From: Syntrophorhabdaceae bacterium
GTDB taxonomy: Bacteria > Desulfobacterota > Syntrophorhabdia > Syntrophorhabdales > Syntrophorhabdaceae
Direction of reading: 5' to 3'
DNA length: 64,000 bases
Assembly (NCBI GenBank): GCA_026415675.1
Contig: JAOAGQ010000071.1
Location: 22,225 to 86,224 of the forward strand
Within the stretch, counting starts at the first letter, position 1. Each line of letters opens with the position of its first letter. The notes beneath the pieces were generated by a model. The model worked only from the letters and a program-made list of their open reading frames with translations. It ran no database searches and was not told the DNA's origin. Positions 42,571 to 51,028 of the stretch are shown in pieces. Both the position numbers and the translations under genes were made by a program.

Positions 42571-43278
42571 ATGGAATCTCTCTTCAACATAAAAATCGAA
42601 AAAAAACCCCATTTAAGAAGGGTCGTTTATGAACATCTAAAGGATGCAATCCTGACAGGGGCAATACCTAAAGGGACACGCCTTATAGAGTCTAAGATTG
42701 CGGAAGGACTGGGCATCAGTCGTACCCCGGTAAGGGAGGCCCTCCATGCCTTGGAGAGGGACATGCTGATTATTGCCATAGACAAGGTGGGATACGAGAT
42801 CATCGATACCGATATCGAGGATCTCGAAGAGATATCAGAACTTAGAAAAACGGTTGAGGTTTTAGCCTTGAAAAAGGCGATCTCTAATCTAACGGACATG
42901 GATGTGGCTACCCTTGAGAGAAACCTTGAGAGATCCGAGGAGGCCTTGAGGGAGCACAGGGGGGAGGACTTTATTGAACTCGATGCGGAATTCCACAAAA
43001 CGATCTGTTCGTTGAGTAAAAGGGAACGGTTGATAAGGATGGCAGAGGGTTTGAGAAAGGAGATGCAGAGGTTCAGAAGTAAAACAAAGCTTCATGGCGA
43101 GCTCTCAAAAGAATCTCTCAAATTCCACAGGATGATAGTGGAATCTCTGAAAGAAAAGAATTACCGAAAGGCCAAGAAGTTGTTAAAAGACCATATAGAA
43201 CATGCGAAAAGATATACGAAGATGGTCTTTTTAGATGGAAAAGTCGGGCAAGAAGTGACTATCCATGGAAAGACTTGA
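42571..43278 (+). CDS. GntR/FadR-type transcription regulator (FCD domain)
   Basis: 235 aa from ATG 42571; a TTG at 42553 is in frame but close to the promoter. The N-terminal winged helix contains LRRVVYEHLKDAILTGAIPKGTRLIESKIAE and ISRTPVREALHALERD. The helical FCD ligand-binding domain (about 85-225) has metal or acid-binding residues such as DAEFHKTI and DHIEHA. It precedes the pad-like operon on the same strand by 39 bases and is the likely local regulator, responding to an organic acid. Confidence 0.85.
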   Translation: MESLFNIKIEKKPHLRRVVYEHLKDAILTGAIPKGTRLIESKIAEGLGISRTPVREALHALERDMLIIAIDKVGYEIIDTDIEDLEEISELRKTVEVLALKKAISNLTDMDVATLERNLERSEEALREHRGEDFIELDAEFHKTICSLSKRERLIRMAEGLRKEMQRFRSKTKLHGELSKESLKFHRMIVESLKEKNYRKAKKLLKDHIEHAKRYTKMVFLDGKVGQEVTIHGKT

Positions 43279-43317
43279 AGGGTTCAATGTTATAAAAATA
43301 GGAGGTTCAGCGAGGAT

Positions 43318-43869
43318 ATGAAAGAGATTAGACTCCACGGCAGAGGAGGGCAGGGTGTTGTAATGGGGGCGGAGATGCTCGCATATGCCTTTGTCCTGGA
43401 AGGGAAATACGCCTCTTCCTTTCCCACATTCGGGGCAGAAAGAAGAGGGGCCCCTGTAGCCGCCTTTCTCCGTTTTGACGATAAACCTATAAGAGAGACC
43501 CACCAGATTTATGAGCCTGACTGTGTGATGGTCCTCGACCCTTTTATCGCAAAATCGGATACGATCTATATCGGTTTGAAAGGCGATGGGATAGGGATAC
43601 TCAATACACCGAAAAAGGCTATAGACTACTGGCCCCAGAATTTAAAGAGGCTCGGGCTAATCGATGCCACTCAGATTGCCCTTGAAGAGATAGGAAGGGC
43701 GATTGTTAATACGTGTATGCTCGGAGTTATAGCAAAGGTTACCGGTTGGGTGAGGCTTGAATCTGTGATCTCTGCCCTTGAGATGAATTTTGAGGGAAAG
43801 CTACTCAATAAGAATGCGGAACTGGTAAAACGGGGATACGAAAACGTGGAAATCTTTTATAAGGAGTAA
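43318..43869 (+). CDS. padE: 2-oxoacid oxidoreductase gamma subunit (PadE-like)
   Basis: 183 aa gamma subunit of a CoA-acylating 2-oxoacid dehydrogenase. Family segments: RLHGRGGQGVVMGAEMLAYAF, FPTFGAERRGAPVAAFLRFD and VNTCMLGVIAKVTGWV. It is the first of five genes whose sizes and order match padEFGHI of Azoarcus evansii phenylglyoxylate:NAD oxidoreductase. The exact 2-oxoacid is inferred from that layout, not from active-site residues. Confidence 0.75.
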   Translation: MKEIRLHGRGGQGVVMGAEMLAYAFVLEGKYASSFPTFGAERRGAPVAAFLRFDDKPIRETHQIYEPDCVMVLDPFIAKSDTIYIGLKGDGIGILNTPKKAIDYWPQNLKRLGLIDATQIALEEIGRAIVNTCMLGVIAKVTGWVRLESVISALEMNFEGKLLNKNAELVKRGYENVEIFYKE

Positions 43870-43873
43870 GAGT

Positions 43874-44140
43874 ATGAAATTTATGAGCAAGTTCGAAGGA
43901 CCCTGGTCAACACCAAAGGAACCCCTTGATATAAAGACAGGGGAATGGCGGTCCCAGAGACCTGTAACGAAAAGGGAAAAATGCAGACAGTGTGGTTGGT
44001 GCTTTATATTCTGTCCTGCCGGCTGTATAGAGGAGAAGGCCCATTACTTCACCGCCGACCTCGATTACTGCAAGGGATGCGGTGTATGTTCCAACGTATG
44101 TCCTGCAAAGGCCATAATGATGATCAGGGAGGAGATCTGA
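43874..44140 (+). CDS. padF: 2-oxoacid oxidoreductase delta (ferredoxin) subunit, PadF-like
   Basis: 88 aa ferredoxin with two [4Fe-4S] sites: CRQCGWCFIFCPAGC and CKGCGVCSNVCPAKA. AAGGAG precedes ATG 43874. It carries electrons between the thiamine-diphosphate centre and the NAD-reducing subunit. The stop TGA shares its A with the start of the alpha subunit (44140). Confidence 0.82.
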   Translation: MKFMSKFEGPWSTPKEPLDIKTGEWRSQRPVTKREKCRQCGWCFIFCPAGCIEEKAHYFTADLDYCKGCGVCSNVCPAKAIMMIREEI

Positions 44141-45345
44141 TGTCAAGTATAGATTTAAGAGGTCAGATAAGGGTTCTCGATGGAAACAGGGCAGGGGCCT
44201 ATGGGGTACTTTTGTGTAAGCCTGACGTGATTGCGTCATACCCGATTACACCCCAGACACCCTTACTTGAAACTTTATATAAATTTGAGGCAGAGGGTCT
44301 CTTTGACCCCGAGATGGTTGAGCCCGAAGGGGAAAACTCCGCTATGGGTACACTGATAGGTGCCTGTGCAGCAGGGGGAAGGACATTCACCGCAACATCC
44401 TCACAGGGTCTCTCATTTATGAACGATGCATATCTACTCGCCGCAGGAAACAGGTTCCCCATCGTTATGGCGATAGGTATGAGGGAGCAGGTGAGTCCCC
44501 ACGGGGTTATTTCGGGACAGCAGGATGCGGTCCTTGTTAAAGACCACGGGTGGATTCAGATATATACAGAATCCTGTCAGGAGATACTCGACTCGATCAT
44601 CATGGCTTACCGGCTTGCGGAAGATGAGGATGTTTTACTCCCTGTGAATGTTTGTTACGAAGGCTTCTATCTATCCCATCACTCCCAGAGGGTTGAGATA
44701 CCGAGACAGGAAGAGGTGGATGCGTTTCTTGCCCCTTTGAAGGGTATGAACAGGTTGAAGTGGACCCTCGAGGAGCCCATGGTCTTCTCAAGCTATACGG
44801 TACCACCCGAACTTTACACAGAATACAGATATAAAATGTGTATGGCCCATCAGAGGGCGAAGGCAAAGTTTGATGAGATAGACAGGGAGTTTGCCGCTAA
44901 ATTTGGCAGAAGCTACGGCGGCCAGATAGAGGAATATAGAACAGAAGATGCGGAGATCATTATAGTGACGATGGGATGCTCAACAGGGACGGCAAAGGTG
45001 GTGGTTGATAGAAAAAGGGACGAAGGGGTAAAGGTGGGGCTTGTAAAGATAAGGATGTTCAGGCCGAGCCCTAAGGAGAGATTAATAAAGGTTCTAAACG
45101 GAAAAAAGGCGATCGGCGTTATAGATAGAAATGTATGTTATGCATGGAATTGTGGCCACAACTACATTGAGATAAAGACGGTCTTGAGCGATTTGGACAG
45201 ACCTCTACCTGTACTTCTCGACTTTATAGCCGGTCTCGGCGGTGCCGATATTACCGATAAACATGTGGAGAAGGTGGTCGAAAGGACCATAGATGCGGCA
45301 AAGGGTAAAACGTATGAGCCTGTTACATGGTTATCGCTGGAATAG
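44140..45345 (+). CDS. padG: 2-oxoacid oxidoreductase alpha subunit, PadG-like
   Basis: 401 aa, starting at ATG 44140 after GGGAGGAG. Although the frame is open back to 43945, that part overlaps the ferredoxin gene. Family segments: ASYPITPQTPLLETLY, EPEGENSAMGTLIGACAAGGRTFTATS and IVTMGCSTGTAKVVVD. Together with the beta subunit it forms the thiamine-diphosphate and CoA sites. Confidence 0.82.
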   Translation: MSSIDLRGQIRVLDGNRAGAYGVLLCKPDVIASYPITPQTPLLETLYKFEAEGLFDPEMVEPEGENSAMGTLIGACAAGGRTFTATSSQGLSFMNDAYLLAAGNRFPIVMAIGMREQVSPHGVISGQQDAVLVKDHGWIQIYTESCQEILDSIIMAYRLAEDEDVLLPVNVCYEGFYLSHHSQRVEIPRQEEVDAFLAPLKGMNRLKWTLEEPMVFSSYTVPPELYTEYRYKMCMAHQRAKAKFDEIDREFAAKFGRSYGGQIEEYRTEDAEIIIVTMGCSTGTAKVVVDRKRDEGVKVGLVKIRMFRPSPKERLIKVLNGKKAIGVIDRNVCYAWNCGHNYIEIKTVLSDLDRPLPVLLDFIAGLGGADITDKHVEKVVERTIDAAKGKTYEPVTWLSLE

Positions 45346-45351
45346 GAGGAG

Positions 45352-46632
45352 ATGAAAGTGAAAAGGAAGAAGCATATCTTAATAGGGGCGGGTACGGCAG
45401 CTTTATGTGCCCTGAAACAGATAAGGAGATTAAACAGAGAGGATGAGATAAAGCTTGTAAGTATGGAGGATTCTCTCCCGTACTCACCGACTGCCCTCCC
45501 GTATATCATCTCCGGGAAGGTTGGGGTCTCAGATACTTTCCTTGTTTCAGAGGGCTTTTTCAAAAAGCTCAAGGTAGAGTTTCTGAAAAATAGAAAGGTC
45601 GAAAGGATCTATGGCGAAAATAAAGAGATTGTATACGATAAAGGGATAAGGGAAGGGTACGACTCCCTTTTGATAGCCACAGGGAGTGAACCTGTAGTAC
45701 CTGATATCCCCGGTCTTTATGAAGGGGAGTTTTTGACGATAAGGGGAATAAAAGATGCCCAGGCTTTAATCGAGAAGGTCAAAGAGGGGAACTCTGCCAT
45801 TATACTCGGGGCAGGGCTTATAGGGATGCATATAGCCCAGTGCCTTTCGGAAAAGAATATGAAGGTAAAGGTGGTCGAGTCCCTGCCATCGATACTGCCT
45901 GCCTATTTTGATAAAGAGGCCTCGGAGATCATCCGGGGTATCATGGAAGGTAAAGGGATAGAGTGTTTAACAGGAAAGAAGGCGACCCGTATCGAATGGA
46001 AGGGCGGGAAGGTAGAGGTAAATCTTTCGGAAGGGGGAAGTGTAGAGGGGGACCTCCTCGTTGTTGCCGTTGGGGTCAAACCGAGGACAGAAATTGTTGA
46101 TGGGAGCGGTATAAAGATTGAAAACGGAGGGATTGCCGTTGATGACAGGATGAGAACGAGTATGGACGATGTCTATGCCGCAGGGGATGTAGCATCGGCA
46201 AAGGCCTTTTTTACAGGGGAGAACGGGTTAAACCCCATACTGCCCAATGCAGCGGAGCAGGGTAGGGTTGCGGGGAGTAATATGGTGGGGGTCGATACGG
46301 TATATGAAGGCTGGATCCCCATGAATACATTCAGTTATTTCGGTCATACCGCAATCTCCGTTGGTATGCCCTTCTCTTCAGAAAAGGACGAAGTCCATGT
46401 GAGAAAGATAAATGGGACAGATACTTACAGAAAGCTCATATTTAGGGAAGACAGGTTGATGGGGGTTACCTTCATCGACACAGAGGTAAATGCAGGTGTA
46501 TTCAACTACCTGATACGGAAGAAGGTACCCGTTGGAGAATATAAAATGAGCCTTCTGGAATTTCCAAGGGAGACGAGTCTTTATCTGATGCAACAGGCAG
46601 AAAAGAAAGAGACGATTTCATTAGAAGAGTGA
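45352..46632 (+). CDS. padH: FAD/NAD(P)-dependent oxidoreductase subunit, PadH-like
   Basis: 426 aa pyridine nucleotide-disulfide reductase fold. FAD site HILIGAGTAALCALKQI, NAD site AIILGAGLIGMHIAQCL and the second FAD segment VYAAGDVASA are present. In phenylglyoxylate:NAD oxidoreductase the epsilon subunit PadH passes electrons from the iron-sulfur chain to NAD. ATG 45352 lies only two bases from GGAGG; GTG 45358 has better spacing and may be the true start. The position between alpha and beta genes matches the pad order. Confidence 0.8.
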   Translation: MKVKRKKHILIGAGTAALCALKQIRRLNREDEIKLVSMEDSLPYSPTALPYIISGKVGVSDTFLVSEGFFKKLKVEFLKNRKVERIYGENKEIVYDKGIREGYDSLLIATGSEPVVPDIPGLYEGEFLTIRGIKDAQALIEKVKEGNSAIILGAGLIGMHIAQCLSEKNMKVKVVESLPSILPAYFDKEASEIIRGIMEGKGIECLTGKKATRIEWKGGKVEVNLSEGGSVEGDLLVVAVGVKPRTEIVDGSGIKIENGGIAVDDRMRTSMDDVYAAGDVASAKAFFTGENGLNPILPNAAEQGRVAGSNMVGVDTVYEGWIPMNTFSYFGHTAISVGMPFSSEKDEVHVRKINGTDTYRKLIFREDRLMGVTFIDTEVNAGVFNYLIRKKVPVGEYKMSLLEFPRETSLYLMQQAEKKETISLEE

Positions 46633-46645
46633 AGAGGGGAGAAAG

Positions 46646-47956
46646 ATGGAAACCTTTTTTGACACATTGAAGATTGAAGAGAATATATGCCCTCCTGGTT
46701 GTGGGGTATGCAGAGAGAAATGTACCCAGGTTCAACGCTCAAAGGGGAAGAATGGAAGCGGTATCCATGAATTCCATATACCTGATCTTGGCGTCCATAT
46801 GGCCAATACATGCAACCAGTGTTCAGAGCCTGTCTGTCTCGATGCCTGTCCTTCGGGTTCCATATCGAAGGATGAAAAGGACGGTATTGTGAGGATCGAC
46901 GAAAAGAGGTGTCTCGGTTGCGGCCTATGTAACCTCGTATGCCCGTACGGAGGTATTGATTACAGGGCAGATGAAAAAAAGGCGTTTAAGTGTGACCTCT
47001 GTGATGGAAGTCCTGAGTGTGTGAATGTCTGTCCCGTAAAGGGGATTTCCTTGATGAAAGCGAGGAGTATCGTGGGGTATTTCCATGAAGACCCCCTATT
47101 GAAGGGTTCCTCCCTGTGTGTTGGCTGCCCTGCTGAGACGACCTTAAGATTTGTGCTTAGGGTAATGGGGAAGGATACATTCCTTTTCGGCGCCCCAGGA
47201 TGTGCGACAAATGTGATAAATGGACAGGGTATCAAATGCATGATAAATATCCCGAGCCATATGTCCAATATGACAACGGTACCTTCGACTATGACAGGGG
47301 TAAAAAGGTACTATAGAAGGCTGGGAAAGGATGTGAAGTGTGTTGCCTTTGTAGGTGATGGATGTGCAACGGATGTAGGTTTTCAACCTCTGTCAGGGGC
47401 TGCGGAGAGGAATGAGAATATCATATTCATGTGCTATGACAACGAAGGTTATATGAACACAGGTATTCAGAGGTCAAGCACAACCCCATACGGGGGGTGG
47501 ACAACGACAACCCCGGCGATGGGGAGAAGAAAAGGGAAGAAGATGGCATCGAAGAATGTTCCCCTTATCATGGCGGCCCATGAAATTCCCTATGTGGCAA
47601 CGGCAGTTATTGGCTATCCCGAAGACTTCCTGAATAAACTTTTGAAGGCCATGGCAGTAAAAGATGGAATGTCATACATACATATCCTAAGCCCCTGCAT
47701 ACTCGGCTGGGGTTACTCTATCCCTGCCTCCCTTGAGGTGATTAAGGCAGCGGTTGAGACCAATTATTTTCCCCTCTGGGAATACGAAAGGGGTAAATAC
47801 AGGATAACATACGAGGTGAAAAACCCGAAACCTATAACGGAATATACAAAGCTACTGAAAAAATTTGCCCACCTTGAAAAAGAGGAGATAGATGAGTTGC
47901 AGGAGATCGTAAACAGGAGATTCAACCGAATAAAGAGGCTGACCGAAGCATTTTAA
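46646..47956 (+). CDS. padI: 2-oxoacid oxidoreductase beta subunit with N-terminal ferredoxin domain, PadI-like
   Basis: 436 aa. The N-terminal third has clustered cysteines: CPPGCGVCREKC, CNQCSEPVCLDACP, CLGCGLCNLVCPYG and CDLCDGSPECVNVCP. The rest is the thiamine-diphosphate-binding beta domain: SLCVGCPAETTLRF, APGCATNVINGQG, AFVGDGCATDVGFQ and YDNEGYMNTGIQRS. This fusion of ferredoxin and beta domains is a feature of PadI. It ends the five-gene run; the opposite-strand ATPase pair follows. Confidence 0.8.
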   Translation: METFFDTLKIEENICPPGCGVCREKCTQVQRSKGKNGSGIHEFHIPDLGVHMANTCNQCSEPVCLDACPSGSISKDEKDGIVRIDEKRCLGCGLCNLVCPYGGIDYRADEKKAFKCDLCDGSPECVNVCPVKGISLMKARSIVGYFHEDPLLKGSSLCVGCPAETTLRFVLRVMGKDTFLFGAPGCATNVINGQGIKCMINIPSHMSNMTTVPSTMTGVKRYYRRLGKDVKCVAFVGDGCATDVGFQPLSGAAERNENIIFMCYDNEGYMNTGIQRSSTTPYGGWTTTTPAMGRRKGKKMASKNVPLIMAAHEIPYVATAVIGYPEDFLNKLLKAMAVKDGMSYIHILSPCILGWGYSIPASLEVIKAAVETNYFPLWEYERGKYRITYEVKNPKPITEYTKLLKKFAHLEKEEIDELQEIVNRRFNRIKRLTEAF

Positions 47957-47987
47957 CTTTAAGCGTTACGAAAGGTATGCACCTATC

Positions 47988-48764
47988 TTAAAGCGATGCA
48001 CCGTAGGCGATTATAGCTGCCCCGAGGGCAGCGGTTATTCGGGGTTCATCCGGGACAAGGAGCTTTAAACCGATTAACTTCTCTGTACTTAAGACAAGGC
48101 CTTTATTCTTTGCGCCCCCTCCCGTTATGGCGCAGTTCTCTGAGATTCCAAGGCGCATGATGAGACCCTGGATCTTTGAGGCCATTGCCTGATTCACCCC
48201 TGCGAGGATGTCCTCAACCAGTGCACCTTCTGCAATCCGGGATATGGCCTCTGATTCTGCAAATACGGCGCAACCTGTCGTGAACTGTACGGGATTTGTA
48301 GATTTTAAAGAGAGTTCGCCGATATCCCCTATGTCGACTTTCAGTATCTTCGATATAAGCTGGAAAAATTTACCACTTCCCCCTGCACATTTCTCGCTCA
48401 TAAGAAAGTTTACCACATGGCCTTCTCGATCGAGCCTAATAGCCTTACTGAACTGGGCTCCTACATCGATAATCGTCATAACCGAAGGAAAAAGGGAATG
48501 GATCGCCGTGGCGTGGCATACTATATCACTTATCGTGCGGTTTGAAATCTCAACCAAGGAAGCCCCGTAACCTGTAGAGGCAACACTTACTATTTCATTT
48601 TCCCGTAGACCTGCCTTTGTCAACACATCCTCTGTAGCCCGTCTCGCCGACACCCTGAAGTCTCCCCCGGACGGGATTATCGTATAAGAGAGAACGTTTA
48701 CACCGTCATATAGCACCGCTTTGGAAAAACTGGAGCCTATATCAATACCGAGGGTTATCCCCAT
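47988..48764 (-). CDS. BadF/BadG/BcrA/BcrD/HgdC family ATPase, BcrD-like variant
   Basis: 258 aa ASKHA-fold protein with the two cysteines that bind a [4Fe-4S] cluster between subunits (Cys126 in SEKCAGGSGKF and Cys165 in GCAVFAESE). It departs from canonical activators: the phosphate motif IIDIGGQDSK is IIDVGAQFSK (Asp lost), and KCAAGTGRF is KCAGGSGKF. Similar departures occur in the BcrD/BadG subunit of class I benzoyl-CoA reductases. It follows the canonical paralogue by 22 bases, suggesting a heterodimer. No catalytic reductase or dehydratase subunit is in the window. Confidence 0.8.
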   Translation of the reverse strand: MGITLGIDIGSSFSKAVLYDGVNVLSYTIIPSGGDFRVSARRATEDVLTKAGLRENEIVSVASTGYGASLVEISNRTISDIVCHATAIHSLFPSVMTIIDVGAQFSKAIRLDREGHVVNFLMSEKCAGGSGKFFQLISKILKVDIGDIGELSLKSTNPVQFTTGCAVFAESEAISRIAEGALVEDILAGVNQAMASKIQGLIMRLGISENCAITGGGAKNKGLVLSTEKLIGLKLLVPDEPRITAALGAAIIAYGASL

Positions 48765-48786
48765 CTATTCTCCTTTCATCCCTTTT

Positions 48787-49623
48787 TCAGTAAAAAGTTG
48801 CCTCTGATAAACCTCTTCTTTTTCTTTTTATGATTTCCCCTTTGGCAAAAGAGGACTCGCATATCTCTTTACCTATTATTGCCGCCCCCAGTGCACCTGT
48901 TATAAGGGGTTCAGGGGGGACAAGGATCGTCGTTTTAAACCTTTTCTCCAGTGCCTTTATAAGGCCGATATTCTTTGCCCCCCCGCCGGTTATCACAATC
49001 TCCCTCTCTATCTTTATTTTGTTGGAAAGGGCATAAATCCTCGCCGCTATTGCATCGTGTATACCGGATATCAGGTTTTCCACTTTCTCTCCGGAGGCAA
49101 GGCTTGAGATCACCTCCTGTTCTGCAAAAACCGTACAGGTATTGCCTATTGGGGTTGACCTTTCCGCCTTCAAAGAGACCTCACCAATGCTATTTAGGGG
49201 AATCCCTAAGGCTTCCGAAATTACCTCAAGAAAACGGCCTGTCCCGGCCGCACACTTGTCGTTCATCGCAAAGGAGATGATCTTCCCCGTCTCGTTTATC
49301 CTGATTGCCTTACTGTCCTGACCCCCTATATCGATGATGGTCCTTGCCTCGGGGATGAGACTCCATACCCCCTTTGCGTGACAGGTGATCTCCGTTACCT
49401 GTTTTTCTGCAAAGGGGACGTTTATCCTTCCATAGCCCGTTGCAACTATATATTCCACCTCATCGAGGGAGATACCTTTTTTATTTAAAGCCTCCTCCAT
49501 GACCCTGTTTGCCAGCCTTCTGTGTTCAGGGCCTGTAGGGCCTATCAAGTGTGTGACCTCCCCCCCATTATAGATCACAACCTTTGTCATGGTAGAACCG
49601 ATATCGATGCCTGCAAAATACAT
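48787..49623 (-). CDS. BadF/BcrA/HgdC family ATP-dependent reductase activator
   Basis: 278 aa. Canonical motifs: GIDIGSTMTK, IDIGGQDSKAIRI, NDKCAAGTGRF (Cys124), CTVFAEQEVIS (Cys163) and ITGGGAKNIG. Such proteins use ATP to push low-potential electrons to benzoyl-CoA reductase or 2-hydroxyacyl-CoA dehydratases. GAAGGAAG precedes ATG 49623. The C terminus has a basic tail (IIKRKRRG) not seen in the other two copies here. It is the first gene of the pair, convergent with the pad-like operon. Confidence 0.85.
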   Translation of the reverse strand: MYFAGIDIGSTMTKVVIYNGGEVTHLIGPTGPEHRRLANRVMEEALNKKGISLDEVEYIVATGYGRINVPFAEKQVTEITCHAKGVWSLIPEARTIIDIGGQDSKAIRINETGKIISFAMNDKCAAGTGRFLEVISEALGIPLNSIGEVSLKAERSTPIGNTCTVFAEQEVISSLASGEKVENLISGIHDAIAARIYALSNKIKIEREIVITGGGAKNIGLIKALEKRFKTTILVPPEPLITGALGAAIIGKEICESSFAKGEIIKRKRRGLSEATFY

Positions 49624-49638
49624 ATCAATCTTCCTTTC

Positions 49639-51024
49639 TCATCCGCCACCGCCTAACGCCTTATATAAAAGGATTCTGTTTAAGGCAGAGGCAAGGCGCA
49701 GATTTATGAGGGCTTGTTGGGCACCAAACAGTGTACGTTGGGTATCGAGTAGGGGGAGGTAGCCATCAAGACCTTTTTTGTAACGGGCCTCAAAAAGGGA
49801 TAGGGTTTTAGATGAGGCGTTAACAAGGGATTCCTGGGCAGCTATCTGTTCTTTTAATGTCGTTCTCTGGACGAGGATATCGGAAACCTCTTTGAATGCG
49901 GCCTGGATCGTCTTTTCGTACTGATTCAGATACATCTCCCTTTCCGCTTCCGCTGCTTTTAAATTTGCTATATTCCTCCCCCCTGTAAAGATTGGGAGGG
50001 TTGCCTGGGGAACAAAGGTCCAGGTGCTTGAGCCTGCCTTGAAAAGGTTTTCAAGGTCGGGGCTTATCGTACCTATTGTGCTGGTGAGCGATATCCGAGG
50101 GAAAAACGCTGCCCTTGCATACCCTATATTGGCGTTTGCAGCCTTTAGCTGGTGTTCTGCCTGAAGGATATCAGGCCTTTGAAGGAGTACTTCTCCGGGT
50201 ATGCCGGGGGTAATTTCTTCGGGTACTACCACATCGTCCATTCCATTAGGAAGCAATGCTGGAGATATGGTTGTTCCTGCAAGAAAATTTAGTGCGTTTA
50301 TGTCCATCTCTATCTGCCTTGAGTATCTTGCCACCTCTGTCTTTATTGCATCCATCCTCGACTGTGCCTGGAGGAGGTCCATTTCAGAGGAGAGACCCAC
50401 CTCGTATCTCTTTTTGATGAGGTCATACGTTTCCTTCTGGGATTCAAGGGTTGCCTTTGCGAGTTTCAGGTTTTCTTTATCCGCAGCGAGGGTAAGATAA
50501 ACAGAGGCAATCTCTCCGATCAAGGATACCTTTGCCCCTCTCTTCACCTCTTCACTGGCAAGATATTGCTCGAGCATCCTGTCTTTCAAACTCCTTAATC
50601 TTCCAAAAAAATCGATCTCCCAGGAGGTGATCCCTATATTGATACCATACTGTCTGTAATCCATTGCCTCTTTCGTCTGGGAGACACCTGCAGGTAACAT
50701 CTGTTCGTTTAGACCGGCCAAAAGATTTATGTTGGGATATAGGTCAGCCCTCGAAACTTTGTACATCGCCATCATCCTCTCAGCGTTTGAGGCGTATGCC
50801 CTTAAGTCTCTATTGTTTTCTAACGCAATCTCCACGATAGTCTTTAATTTCGTATCTTTATAGAATTTCTGCCACTCCCTCTCGTATTGAGAGGTAATAG
50901 TGTCCTCTATTTGCGGCCATCTGTCAGGAATCGGTGGTGTTGGCCTTTTGTACTCCGGCGCCATCGTAGAACACCCTGTGAGGATAAGAAGTATTATCGC
51001 AATAATGGGATATGGGATCTTCAT
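49639..51024 (-). CDS. Outer-membrane efflux lipoprotein (NodT/OprM type)
   Basis: 461 aa from ATG 51024, chosen because GGGGAGG lies seven bases upstream and it gives MKIPYPIIAIILLILTGCS, a lipoprotein signal with lipobox LTGC. Two outer-membrane efflux domains are visible, with typical repeats KLKTIVEIALENNRDLR and YDLIKKRYEVGLSSEMDLLQAQ. It forms the TolC-like exit duct for the RND pump, whose stop lies four bases before its start. Confidence 0.87.
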   Translation of the reverse strand: MKIPYPIIAIILLILTGCSTMAPEYKRPTPPIPDRWPQIEDTITSQYEREWQKFYKDTKLKTIVEIALENNRDLRAYASNAERMMAMYKVSRADLYPNINLLAGLNEQMLPAGVSQTKEAMDYRQYGINIGITSWEIDFFGRLRSLKDRMLEQYLASEEVKRGAKVSLIGEIASVYLTLAADKENLKLAKATLESQKETYDLIKKRYEVGLSSEMDLLQAQSRMDAIKTEVARYSRQIEMDINALNFLAGTTISPALLPNGMDDVVVPEEITPGIPGEVLLQRPDILQAEHQLKAANANIGYARAAFFPRISLTSTIGTISPDLENLFKAGSSTWTFVPQATLPIFTGGRNIANLKAAEAEREMYLNQYEKTIQAAFKEVSDILVQRTTLKEQIAAQESLVNASSKTLSLFEARYKKGLDGYLPLLDTQRTLFGAQQALINLRLASALNRILLYKALGGGG

Positions 51025-51028
51025 GATT

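Noticed and set aside
43945..44139. N-terminal 65-residue extension of the oxidoreductase alpha subunit
   Set aside because: It lies inside the ferredoxin subunit in another frame, and ATG 44140 has a good ribosome binding site and matches the family start.
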